A DNA stretch of 64,000 nucleotides, from the NCBI GenBank assembly GCA_030248215.1, contig JASANG010002713.1, forward strand, positions 81,502 through 145,501, given 5' to 3'. The position numbers and the translations under genes were made by a program. Origin of the DNA: Enoplolaimus lenunculus. Its lineage: Eukaryota; Nematoda; Enoplea; Enoplida; Thoracostomopsidae. The notes under the pieces were generated by a model. It saw only the letters and a list, made by a program, of their open reading frames with translations, was not told the origin of the DNA and did no database searches. Shown one piece after another: positions 1 to 12,500 of this stretch. Within the stretch, counting starts at the first letter, position 1; every line of letters begins with the position of its first letter.

Positions 1-319
1 GTTGAACACTGTGTATTACGAAGTATGTAGTGTGCATTTCGACAATTCAACGCCCGACATCTTGTCGTTCGACAGTGCCAAAGCTTAAGCAGATGCCCTC
101 AGCATAATACAGGGTGATAAATGGTCAAATTGGATTACAAGTTGTCAGTCGGTCGTCGAATTTGTCCTTGCGTCAAATTGTCGCGAAACCACTTGGCGTA
201 AACAATCAGTGTAGTTTTGCTTTATATTATACTCAATGTAGGAAAGGATTAATGATCCCAACTGCATTTAGCAACAACTTGTATACTTTTGCGCGTTGTC
301 TATTGAAGTGTTTTTATAG
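1..319. other. Intron or upstream flank, no gene seen
   Basis: No coding exon is supported here. The stretch ends in a T-rich tract and AG at 318-319, the acceptor of the first visible exon of the agrin-like gene, so it is most likely the 3' part of an intron. The 5' end of that gene lies outside the window. Confidence 0.5.
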
Positions 320-541
320 GATTTGGACTTTGTCGTAACAACAATTGTTCCGCACAGCTTCCGGGATCAAAATGTGTTGAATCAAACGGCAGTCCAGTCT
401 GCGAGTGTCCTTCTTGTCTTCCGGAACGTCTTCCAGTTTGTGGATCTGACGGGCGGACATATACCAATCGGTGTGAGCTCGAACGAGAAGCGTGCGAACG
501 AAAGATTTCAGCGTTGTACACCAAACATGAGGGAGTCTGTA
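320..541 (+). CDS. AGRN: Agrin-like exon A: complete follistatin/Kazal unit
   Basis: The acceptor is tttttatag and the donor is A|GTGAGT. The exon starts with the last two bases of a codon and ends with the first base of one. It reads [18 protein letters not shown], then [20 protein letters not shown] and the [12 protein letters not shown] core. The paired N-terminal Cys hairpin followed by PVCGSDGxTYxNxC is the follistatin-domain signature used repeatedly in agrin. Confidence 0.9.
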
Positions 542-3500
542 GTGAGTATATTTTGCCGTTTAAACACAATGATTGGGTTTCTGAAACTTTACTGAAGTAT
601 TTACTTACGTCATACTTAAATTTTTTGTATTCACTTAAATTATTAAGCAGTACCTATACATTCATTGTAAAACAGGCGAAACATGCAATATTCATGCTAC
701 TGAGAGTGACGTGTGTGGGCAATGACGATAGATGACGTCAAAAAGCATTGATCTGGTCAAAAATTATAATGTCACCCCTAGCGTTCTAAGTAGCTTCCTT
801 TGCATCTATCCATAAGTATAAATATATTAAGTATAGTATATATTCGGCGACTTAAGTATTTATATGCTTCGGAGATGTATAAATGGGTTCCGATAACTGA
901 CCCATGACCCACCTTGATCCATCGGTATCTTACCTATAATCCACCGTGACCCAAACCTCTTACCCAAGTTACCACTTAAAATGTTCTTCACTTACAATGC
1001 AGAAACCAAATTATCGTGTTGCACTACTATACAGCAAGCAACACAAGCAAGCGCGATAAAATGTTTCACAAGATTTGTTACAAATTTGCGCTCTGTCTGG
1101 CTCTAAATGTCGTTTTAATAAAATACGGGTCAGAATGCGTGAAGCCTTTGACCTACGACCCATCCAAAATTAAAAGGATTTCGACCGATGATTCGGCGAA
1201 GACCCACCCGCCCATTTCCAGCTGTTGTATTCTTAAAAAAATAACCATTTTTCTAACCAGAATTCAGAGAAGTATTTAATTAACAAATACTTAAAGTGTA
1301 TTAAAGTGAGTCTTTTTCCAGTGCATCGGCTGGAGTATTCTACACACGTATTAATCTATAAGATGACCCTCCAACGACAACACTTGAAAATATTTCAAGG
1401 GTTGCGCATTTACCAATTATTTCATAAGATTACAATTGCGTAGACTGTGAAAAATTTTGCTGAAATATTCGCTTTAATCAAGAGTGGATGATTACTCTTT
1501 ATAACAGCAGTGTGCAAATGGGTACATTCTGCGTATTAAAGAATGTACACGGCACGCGTTGCGTTTTTGGCCTACCCCCCTTATTTGGGGGGGAAACGTT
1601 GAACCAATATTTTGAATTTTAGCTAATGTCGCTCCGATTATATTTTAACTCGTATGTTTACTATGTAGATTAAGTGGTGACTACCCCACCAAATCAGAGG
1701 GGTCGAGCAAAAATGCAACGCGTGCTGGTACACTTTGCGCCATGCACAGCCCAAGCAGTTGCGCACTCTTCTGCAAGGTGGACATCATCCACTCTTGCTT
1801 TAATGGATCGATTTTGCCGGGCGCTCACTCTGTGTCCGTATTTTGTAAACTTATGACTTTCATATGTTTTAAATAATGTAAAGGCGGATGCGAAGATACG
1901 TCTTGTGATTTTTATGCTCAGTGTGTTTCGGACGGTGAAGGGAACGGCCGTTGTGAATGCGTTGACAGTTGCCCTGAGGTTCGTTTTTAGCTTAGTAATT
2001 TTAAAATTGAATTTTTGAATTCTGTTTATTGAAATTTAAATTCTTTGTTTGTATGTGAAACGCATTGGCGAATCAAAATCAAATTTATCAAACTAGAAAT
2101 CGCCTCTCATACAGGGAATCCAAGTCAAAATATCGTGTTAAGATTCAGTGCTTGAACTGCGTTTGGGTTCTTTCACACGTCACTCACGAGGTTTTTGTAT
2201 ATATTTACGTTGCCCATCAGAAATTTCGAATTCGCCACTGATCTGAAGCAAAATTCATCAAAAAAACCTATCTACTTTAGAGCTTACAAAGCGTCCGCTC
2301 AGAAAATACAAACAGTAGGGGTAACCGGAAGTTTCGTAGAGAGCCAAGATACCGAGAATATCTACACTGCAAAAAATGGTGAGTCAAATTGACTCTCTCC
2401 GAAATAGGCGTTTCCGCACTACAGAAACTGAGTCAAAATTTGACTCCGCCAGAGTCAAATTTGACTAATTGAGTCGCTCGGTGAGTTGAATTTGACTCTG
2501 GCCGAGTCGAATTTTGACTCAGTTTGTGTAGTCCGGAAAAGCCTATTTCGGAGAGAGTCAATTTGACTCACCATTTTTTGCAGTGTAGAAAGCGCAGTGC
2601 CATATGTAAGCATCAGTTCAATTTAAAACAGCTCTTTGGAGCTCGCGTTACGCATTCTAATCCGTTTTTCAGACAAAAGACCCAATCTGTGTGTCGAACA
2701 ACAGCGAATTCTTGCAAACATTCATTAACGAATGTGAATTCGAAAACTACGTCTGCCAAACGAAACAGATTCATTTTAAAATTCATTCTGGGTCTTGCGG
2801 TAAGGGTGGCGCTAGAGTTTTTAAATCAATTTCAATGCCTTGTGACGACGCTCAGGCGTCGTCTATCGTCACATAACGCATTTTAGGGTCATCACAAGTC
2901 GCATGAAATTATTTGTTGAGCTACTATTATTTGTTTAAAGTAGGCTTGTGATAAGGGTGGCGCTAGAGTTTTTAAACCAATTTCAATGCCTTGTGACGAC
3001 GCTCAGGCGTCGCCTATCGTCACATAACGCATTTTAGGATCATCACAAGTCGCAAGAAATTATTTGTTGAGCTACTATTATTTGTTTAAAGTAGGCTTGT
3101 GATAAGGGTGGCGCTAGAGTTTTTAAATCAATTTCAATGCCTTGTGACGACCCTCAGGCGTCGCCTATCGTCACATAACGCATTTTAGGGTCATCACAAG
3201 TCGCATGAAATTATTTGTTGAGCTACTATTATTTGTTTAAAGTAGGCTTGTGATAAGGGTGGCGCTAGAGTTTTTAAACCAATTTCAATGCCTTGTGACG
3301 ACGCTCAGGCGTCGCCTATCGTCACATAACGCATTTTAGGATCATCACAAGTCGCAAGAAATTATTTGTTGAGCTACTATTATTTGTTTAAAGTAGGCTT
3401 GTGATAAGGGTGGCGCTAGAGTTTTTAAATCAATTTCAATGCCTTGTGACGACCCTCAGGCGTCGCCTATCGTCACATAACGCATTTTAGGATCATCACA

Positions 3501-6500
3501 AGTCGCAAGAAATTATTTGTTGAGCTACTATTATTTGTTTAAAGTAGGCTTGTGATAAGGGTGGCGCTAGAGTTTTTAAACCAATTTCAATGCCTTGTGA
3601 CGACGCTCAGGCGTCGCCTATCGTCACATAACGCATTTTAGGATCATCACAAGTCGCAAGAAATTATTTGTTGAGCTACTATTATTTGTTTAAAGTAGGC
3701 TTGTGATAAGGGTGGCGCTAGAGTTTTTAAACCAATTTCAATGCCTTGTGACGACGCTCAGGCGTCGCCTATCGTCACATAACGCATTTTAGGATCATCA
3801 CAAGTCGCAAGAAATTATTTGTTGAGCTACTATTCTTATTTGTTTAAAGTAGGCTTGTGACTTTGTAAGTCTTTTTGTAACAAATATTAAGGATTTTGTT
3901 CGAAATTATTGATAAATATTAAATTTTTTAGCGACTGCGGTATTGTAAATTTCAAAGAGTTGATTAATTAACTAAGACGCGAAGTTAGTTGTTTTCTGAG
4001 TTAATAGACGTAAGCATTAACTCACTGCTAGTTGAGTCGATTCCGTGGAAGTTGATTACTTAAATCAGAATGAAGTCAATCAACTGAGAATTATATGATC
4101 TGATAGTTCTAACCTAGATTGAGTGATTCAACTCATCCTGAATTAAAATAAGTTCACTCTAACTTTTACAATGTAAAGTGAATACGTCGACCGAAATTGC
4201 TAGGAAGAATAAAACACAATGTCAAAAAGCTGTTAAATCGATTCATCCCAAAGCCACTTCTGTTAGCAGCTTATTCCATTTCAAGCTTATTTTATAATGT
4301 GAAACCGTATTCTCAAATGTGTGTATCATCTATCACTATAGGTCTAAGTAATTCCCGGCTGTTGTGGATCTCAAACACTGTAAGAAAAAGCATGACACAC
4401 CAAAAATTCGAAAGATATGCTAATTTCAGATTCTTGCCGTTCAATCAACTGCGCATGGGGCATGCGATGCGAAAACGGGGCATGTCGTTGCCCGAGCAGG
4501 TGCCCAGACCCCCGGCTAGAAGTCCCGGTCTGTGCGTCAGACGGTGAAATGTACGCGTCTGAATGCAGTATGGAACGAGTGGCGTGCAAACGAGGGGTAA
4601 CCCTCACAGTGGTTTCATTGAATGCATGCCCAGGACAACTTGAGCCAGTGGTAGCTCGTCCTAGAGGTATATTCCAAATTTTGAAAACCACCGAAAATCA
4701 TGCTTACGAGACGCCACTCCCGTATGTTGCTAGCTTGGAACATCCGTGTGGTGTCCGAACGCGGCCAAACCGGAGGGGTACTCAAAGTTAACAAATGCAC
4801 GAACGTAGGCGCATTCCTACAACTACCCATGTCAAGAAAAGGGACTTACCCATTGGAAGTCTGGGGGACAGAAAGACTTAATGACTATATTCTTACACAA
4901 GACATCCTTGATTTATTCTTATTTATTTATTTATTTATTCTATTTATTTATTTATTTACTTTTGTTCTTTTATTTATTTTAGGTAATGGAGAATGTTCGC
5001 GTCAAACTTGTCAATACGCAGGGGAATGTCTGGATGTAACCGGGGATGGGAAATCTGAATGTGTTTGCAATTTGAACTGCAATTCCCCGCTGCCATCTCC
5101 GCTACTCTTCGGCACAACCGGAGAGGACCGAAGGCCAGGCAACGCTCATGTCCGGCCTGTTTGCGGCTCAGATGGGCGGATGTATTCGTCAGAGTGTTTC
5201 CTTAATGAAGCATCTTGTCGGCAACAAATACCGATTTATGTTGAACCGGATACTGATCTGTGTCATATATTGGATCGTAAGAAATTTGAGAGTCAGACAC
5301 ATTTTATACGTATATGTATGTATATTCACTTAGATGAGCCCACTCAAAATAAAACTTTTGTACTGGGACTTTGGCCAATGTTACTTTTAGGAGAGTCCCG
5401 TTTTTCAGCGGGACTGCAAGACGCAGGAGTGCAAGCGGAAAACTAAAAAATGGGACAGGCTTGTTTCGGGCAAATGCGAAAATAGGACAGCTGCAAATTT
5501 TAGCTGGAAATACAAAAAAATGGGATAGCTGCAAATCTTAAATGAGAAAGTGGAAAAATGGGACAGCGATATTTTTTCACTGAGAAACCGGGAAAATGGA
5601 ACAGGCTTGTTTAGTGTAAATGGGAAAAAGGGACAGCTGCAAATATTCGCTGGAAAAAAACAAAAAATGGGACAGCTGTAAATCTTAAATGAGAAAACGG
5701 AAAAATGGGACAGCGATATATTTTTACTGGGAAAGCGGGTAAATGAGACAGGCTTGTTTAGTGTAAATGGCAAACTGGGACAGCTGTAAATTTTCGCTGG
5801 GAAAACAGGAAAATGAGACAATGATATATTTTCACTGAGAAAATGGGATATGCTTGTTTCGGGCAAATGGAAAAATTGGACTGGCGCAAAATTTCGCTGG
5901 GAAAACAGGAAAATAGGACAGCTGGAAATTTTCGCTTTTAAAACGGAAAAATGGGACAGCGATATATTTCCACTGGGAAAACGGAAAAATAGGACGAAGA
6001 GACATTCAGGTTTTGTAAAACTAATCAAATCCTCTTCAGACTGCAAAATAGTTTAGATCGGGTAGGGGAACGAAGATTTTTTGTAGTTAGGGCGTGCCCT
6101 CCTGTCTCTCCCTTCTGTACGTACTTGCGGCCTTGGCAGCCGCCCCAGGTGGTATTAGAGCGCATCAACTCAAACGTTCGGGAGTGTTTGTTGATGGTTA
6201 TACCTTTATAACTGAATGGCTTTTTTCGTTCAAAATATGGGTGTATTTGAAAATTTCTAAACGTCGTGGGGATGCGGAATGGATCGAAAAATCAATTTTA
6301 AACTCTAAAAACAATAATAATCCTATACTTGACGCAAAAAAAAAGAAGAAAATGGATGTTTTTAACTGAATTTTTCGAATATCACGTATAATTTGAAACA
6401 TTTCCGTTTTGCTCAAACTAGAAGCAAGTGATTTGTTCTGCAAACGATCATTAGCAGGGTGACAACAAATGTTCGGATTCGAATTCGGCAAAATTTTGCG

Positions 6501-9500
6501 GTTCGGATTCGGATTCGGTTGTGAAAAAGCCCAATTCAAAAGCAGAATCCAACAATGTTCGGCAATATATGTTTTTCATTTTTGCAATAAAAATATTAAA
6601 CTTTTTGTTAATATATAAAAATCATTTTTTGGGTAAGAATTAAGCGAGGGAAAGAATTGTACCGTGACACCGGGACTTTTATAGAAATGTGCTCGGATTT
6701 TCAAAACGTCTGCTTAACTAAAAACTTATAAATACCTTACGAAATTTTTAAAAAATTGCACGATTTACATTTGAAAAATTTTCTAATTTGGAGACCCAAG
6801 TAGCTGGGATTTTCTTTCCAAAAAGGATGAAAACCATTGCACAAAAAGCAGCTGTTTGAAATACATATCAGAACGTTGGTTTCATTTTCAAACTAATGTA
6901 TGCCGATTGTTCTTTGAGTGCCCAAAGTATATCGTCATTGCTGAAAAAACTGACCTTAGGCTTAAGCGAAAAATTTTCAGTTTACTATCTTTAAGCGAAA
7001 AATTTTCAGTTTACTATCTTTAAGCGAAAAATTTTCAGTTTATTATCTTTAAGCGAAAAATTTCAGTTTACTATCTTTAAGCGAAAAATTTTCAGTTTAC
7101 TATCTATAAGCGAAAAATTTTCAGTTTACTATCTTTAAGCGAAAAATTTTCAGTTTACTATCTTTAAGCGAAAAATTTTCAGTTTACTATCTTTAAGCTT
7201 AGGTTTACAAGCTTTACTTCGTTCAGGCATAGGCTTGGGCTTGATTCAGTTTTACACGTTTTTCAACAACCGGGCTTGCGCTTGGGCTTAGAAAAATGCT
7301 TAACGTACTGTTACGGCCGTAAAAGTAACATTGGCGAACTAAATCCATCTCAGCCATTTACACGGAGTCCGTAACAGAGTTGAAAGTTGGTAAGGATTTT
7401 TTACCCGACCCTCGCTTTAATGACACAAATATGAATTTCTTACCCGCGGGTATACCCGCGCTAAAAAGATCTACCCGCTATTCACGTTTTTCCCGCGACT
7501 GAAGTTAAACCAAAATTTTAAAGATTGCAGGTGATTTGCAATTTAATGAAGTCTTACGTTTATAGCTCCTGTGAATTTTACACATGAAAGTTTATATACG
7601 GAAACAACAAAATTTGAAACCCAACTAAATGAAGCACCTGTATATAACATTGCACAGCATCTGACTAGAAGCAAAACAGACCTTATCACGTTAATACGTT
7701 ACATCTGGAAGCTTACTCTAAGCAGTTCACGTCCCCTCATTAGCTGAATGATATCATCACAAGGTATGAATATCATATGACAAATTTTCTGAAATTTTTT
7801 GAATTTTTTAGAGCAAAACAGACCTTATCACGTTACGTTACATCTGGAAGCTTACTCTAAGCAGTTCACGTCCCCTCATTAGCTGAATGATGACATCTCA
7901 ACCCCGCTTTATATATTGCACTGACATGCGTTGTTCTTATCAATATTTGCTGGTATGAATATCATATGACAAATTTTCTGAAATTTTTTGAATTTTTTAG
8001 ATCGTTGCAACTGCAGCCGTGCCGGTACTCTGCATAACGAATGAATATCATATGACAAATTTTCTGAAATTTTTTGAATTTTTTAGATCGTTGCAACTGC
8101 AACCGTGCCGGTACTCTGCATAACGAATGAATATCATATGACAAATTTTCTGAAATTTTTTGAATTTTTTAGAGCAAAACAGACCTTATCACGTTACGTT
8201 ACATCTGGAAGCTTACTCGAAGCAGTTCACGTCCCCTCATTAGCTGAATGATGACATCTCAACCCCGCTTTATATATTGCACTGACATGCGTTGTTCTTA
8301 TCAATATTTGCTGGTGTGAATATCATATGACAAATTTTCTGAAATTGTTTGAATTTTTTAGATCGTTGCAACTGCAACCGTGCCGGTACTCTGCATAACG
8401 AATGAATATCATATGACAAATTTTCTGAAATTGAAATTTTTTGAATTTTTTAGATCGTTGCAACTGCAACCGTGCCGGTACTCTGCATAACGATATCGTA
8501 GAAGGCAATCATTCGCGTAGATATTTTTCAACTTGTGACGCCAGTGGCCAGTGTCCGTGCAAGCCTGGTGTGATTGGCAAATTTTGTGACCAATGCGCTG
8601 ACGGATTTTGGGGTCTGCATCTTCTTAAAGCGTCAAGCGATGACGGTTGCTTGCGTAAGCTTGAGGAACCTTTTGCTGCATGAATATTTTTATTTCATCT
8701 GGGATCTAATTTCAGTCTCGGATTTGAACTTAACCCTTTCTCACATGAATATTTTCTATTTCACCTGAGACATACTTTAATGCTAGGATTCGAACTCGGG
8801 TGACTGGAGTGAGAGGCGTATACCATCACCACTCAGCTATAGGAGCTTGACGCTCGAGTCCGAGGGGGTTCTAACATCTTGTGGTGATTTAGTACTATGT
8901 ATACGTTTTGCAATTGTTAAACACGGTGCGATATATATTATTTACCGTATATAAACTGCGCTGAGTTGCCTACAGGCAACTCAATGTGAGAAGGGGTTAA
9001 AAGTGCTAAGCAAAGAAGGACGCTTACGTAGGTCAGTTCCGTACTTTACAATTTTTTCCGGCTCAGAAAATTGCTACATATATAGAATATAGCAAACGTA
9101 GCATTTCGTAACTTTTATTAGCCCACCCTTTGTCAGAAATTTCTGGATCGGCCGGTGCGTCCAGTAAGTAGAAATTTTCCGTTGCAAGCAGGTATAATAA
9201 TTATTAAACACTACTCATTGTGTGTAACTTCGCGTAATTATTGAACCGGTGGATCAAATGAATCCTTTAACCGGAGCATCATAATCTTAATTGCTATTTC
9301 AGCATGTAGTTGTTCGTCTTTTGGTGCATTAAGAGCAACCTGTGACCACTTAAATGGCGAATGCAACTGCAAACCTGGTGTTATTGGTCCGAAATGTGAT
9401 ATTTGCGAAAAGACGGGATACATTTTGGTCGGGCATGGATGTGTTGATCCGAATAGTTAGTTTTTTAGCTTGAGAATGCATTTTTTATCTGTGCCCGTAT

Positions 9501-12500
9501 TCTTAGGCAAATATAGCAGTCATGAACAGTTGGCAACTAGTCTTGTAACTTTTAATGAAATTTTACAATTATTCACTTATGATAATATGGCCCATGTAAA
9601 GATCAGGAGCAGAGAGTTTTTCTGTGAGACTAGAATAGAGTAAGCTTAAGCTTTCGACTAATTTTTTGTTTGGCAGAGGCTTAGGCTTAGGCTTAGGCTT
9701 ACGCTTACGCTTAGGCTTAGTAATATGCTTAGAGTTTAGACTAATTTCTTTGTTTAGGCTTGGGAACATGTCGAGGTTATTGCGTCACCATTGAAAGTAG
9801 CTCTAGAGTTTGTCGTTTTTCGTCCAGTTTATAATTTTTCGCCAAATTTATCTTTGAAAACCTCTAGTATCGTCCACTGTAGATATAAACATTAACGTTC
9901 TTCAAATCCACGTTCGCAGCCACGAAACGTCGGAAAAGGTGCACGTTCCTCCGTTGAATTAAATTACGCCCACTTGACCGAAAATTGTGTCAACTACATA
10001 ACAAGGGCAAGTTTGTAGTTTTCCCCCTACAGTGGAGAACTTCCCCAGCTTAATTTTATTTTCAGGTCTCTGACACTGTGTGATATAAAAGGATACTTGC
10101 TTAGAGCAGGGGGCTTATGGAGCGGCAGCCCCCCAACCTGCTTAGTATCCCTTCAAATTGCAGGGGGTGAAGGGATACAGCATCCCACTAAAAACATGAC
10201 GTAAAATTGACGAAGAATTTGCACACTAGAAACCAGTTTTTACTGTAGAAAAACAAAACATTTTTTACAAGTGATAAATTTTTGAAAAATTTGTCTTGCT
10301 ACCTTTGGAAATGTTTTCGTCCCTTTTATCAACCAGTTTTTACTGTAGAAAAACAAAACATTTTTTACAAGTGATAAATTTTTGAAAAATTTGTCTTGCT
10401 ACCTCTGGAAATGTTTTCGTCCCTTTTATCAACCAGTTTTTACTGTAGAAAAACAAAGCATTTTTTACAAGTGATAAATTTTTGAAAAATTAGTCTTGCT
10501 ACCTCTGGAAATGTTTTCGTCCCTTTTATCAAGAACTCCTCGTTGCGGCGTTTCACAGTTAAAACCTTTTTAGAATGGCAAATCCGGCGGCCAAGGTCTT
10601 GTGACGCGTTACGATGTCAATTTGGAGCAAACTGTGAAATTGCAGTCAGCGGAGATGCAGTTTGCAAATGCACTCAAGATTGTGATATCAGCAACTTGGA
10701 ACGCGATATTTCGTGGGCAAATATGACGCTGTACACTGCTAAGGTGACCTAAATGTGTTATAATTGACACAGGGTTGCAACTAGAACCGAGGATACGCTG
10801 CTCCCTGCGAACACGCTCGCCTCACGCGATATTTCGTGGGCAAATATGACGCTGTACACTGCTAAGGTGACTTAAATGTGTTGTAATTGACACAGGGTTG
10901 CAACTAGAACCGAGGATACACTGCTCCCTGCGAACACGCTCGCCTCACGCGATATTTCGTGGGCAAATATGACGCTGTACACTGCTAAGGTGACTTAAAT
11001 GTGTTGTAATTGACACAGGGTTGCAACTAGAACCGAGGATACACTGCTCCCTGCGAACACGCTCGCCTCACGCGATATTTCGTGGGCAAATATGACGCTG
11101 TACACTGCTAAGGTGACTTAAATGTGTTGTAATTGACACAGGGTTGCAACTAGAACCGAGGATACACTGCTCCCTGCGAACACGCTCGCCTCACGCGATA
11201 TTTCGTGGGCAAATATGACGCTGTACACTGCTAAGGTGACTTAAATGTGTTTATTGCCAGGGTTGCAACTAGAACCGAAACACCCCCAACACCCCCAAAA
11301 AAAAAAAAAAAAAAAAAGTGTTATAATTGACACAGGGTTGCATAGAACCGAGGATACTCTGCTCCCTGCGAACACGCTCGCCTCACGCGATATTTCGTGG
11401 GCAAATATGACGCTGTACACTGCTAAGGTGACTTAAATGTGTTGTAATTGACACAGGGTTGCAACTAGAACCGAGGATACACTGCTCCCTGCGAACACGC
11501 TCGCCTCACGCGATATTTCGTGGGCAAATATGACGCTGTACACTGCTAAGGTGACTTAAATGTGTTGTAATTGACACAGGGTTGCAACTAGAACCGAGGA
11601 TACACTGCTCCCTGCGAACACGCTCGCCTCACGCGATATTTCGTGGGCAAATATGACGCTGTACACTGCTAAGGTGACTTAAATGTGTTGTAATTGACAC
11701 AGGGTTGCAACTAGAACCGAGGATACACTGCTCCCTGCGAACACGCTCGCCTCACGCGATATTTCGTGGGCAAATATGACGCTGTACACTGCTAAGGTGA
11801 CTTAAATGTGTTGTAATTGACACAGGGTTGCAACTAGAACCGAGGATACACTGCTCCCTGCGAACACGCTCGCCTCACGCGATATTTCGTGGGCAAATAT
11901 GACGCTGTACACTGCTAAGGTGACCTAAATGTGTTATAATTGACACAGGGTTGCAACTAGAACCGAGGATACGCTGCTCCCTGCGAACACGCTCGCCTCA
12001 CGCGATATTTCGTGGGCAAATATGACGCTGTACACTGCTAAGGTGACTTAAATGTGTTGTAATTGACACAGGGTTGCAACTAGAACCGAGGATACACTGC
12101 TCCCTGCGAACACGCTCGCCTCACGCGATATTTCGTGGGCAAATATGACGCTGTACACTGCTAAGGTGACTTAAATGTGTTGTAATTGACACAGGGTTGC
12201 AACTAGACCCGAGGATATAGAAATCTTTTCCGCAGCTCGACTAATAATTCTTGTTTGTGGCACTCAATTGACGCTATGTATGTTTTTCAGCGTGGTAAAT
12301 TTTGTAAAAAAACCAAAGCCGAAACGAAACCAATTTAAGACATATTACTCGTGCAAGTTACTTTTTATCATAATCTACTTACATTACAGTTGCGAGATAA
12401 GTAGTTGTATATTTTGGTTACGAATGTTTGTCTTGACTCCTGTTACAACACTGATTAAATGTCTTTGCAACGTCGCCATGCTTCAAGCATTAGGCAAATA

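Noticed and set aside
6091-6151. Short candidate exon between agrin-like exons E and G (after gtagttag, before CCCCAG|GTGGTA)
   Set aside because: Exon E already joins exon G in phase (C|AT), and the peptide shows no Kazal or EGF signature.
6962-7193. Regular 29 bp repeats resembling a CRISPR array
   Set aside because: Units abut without spacers and the DNA is eukaryotic; it is a minisatellite.
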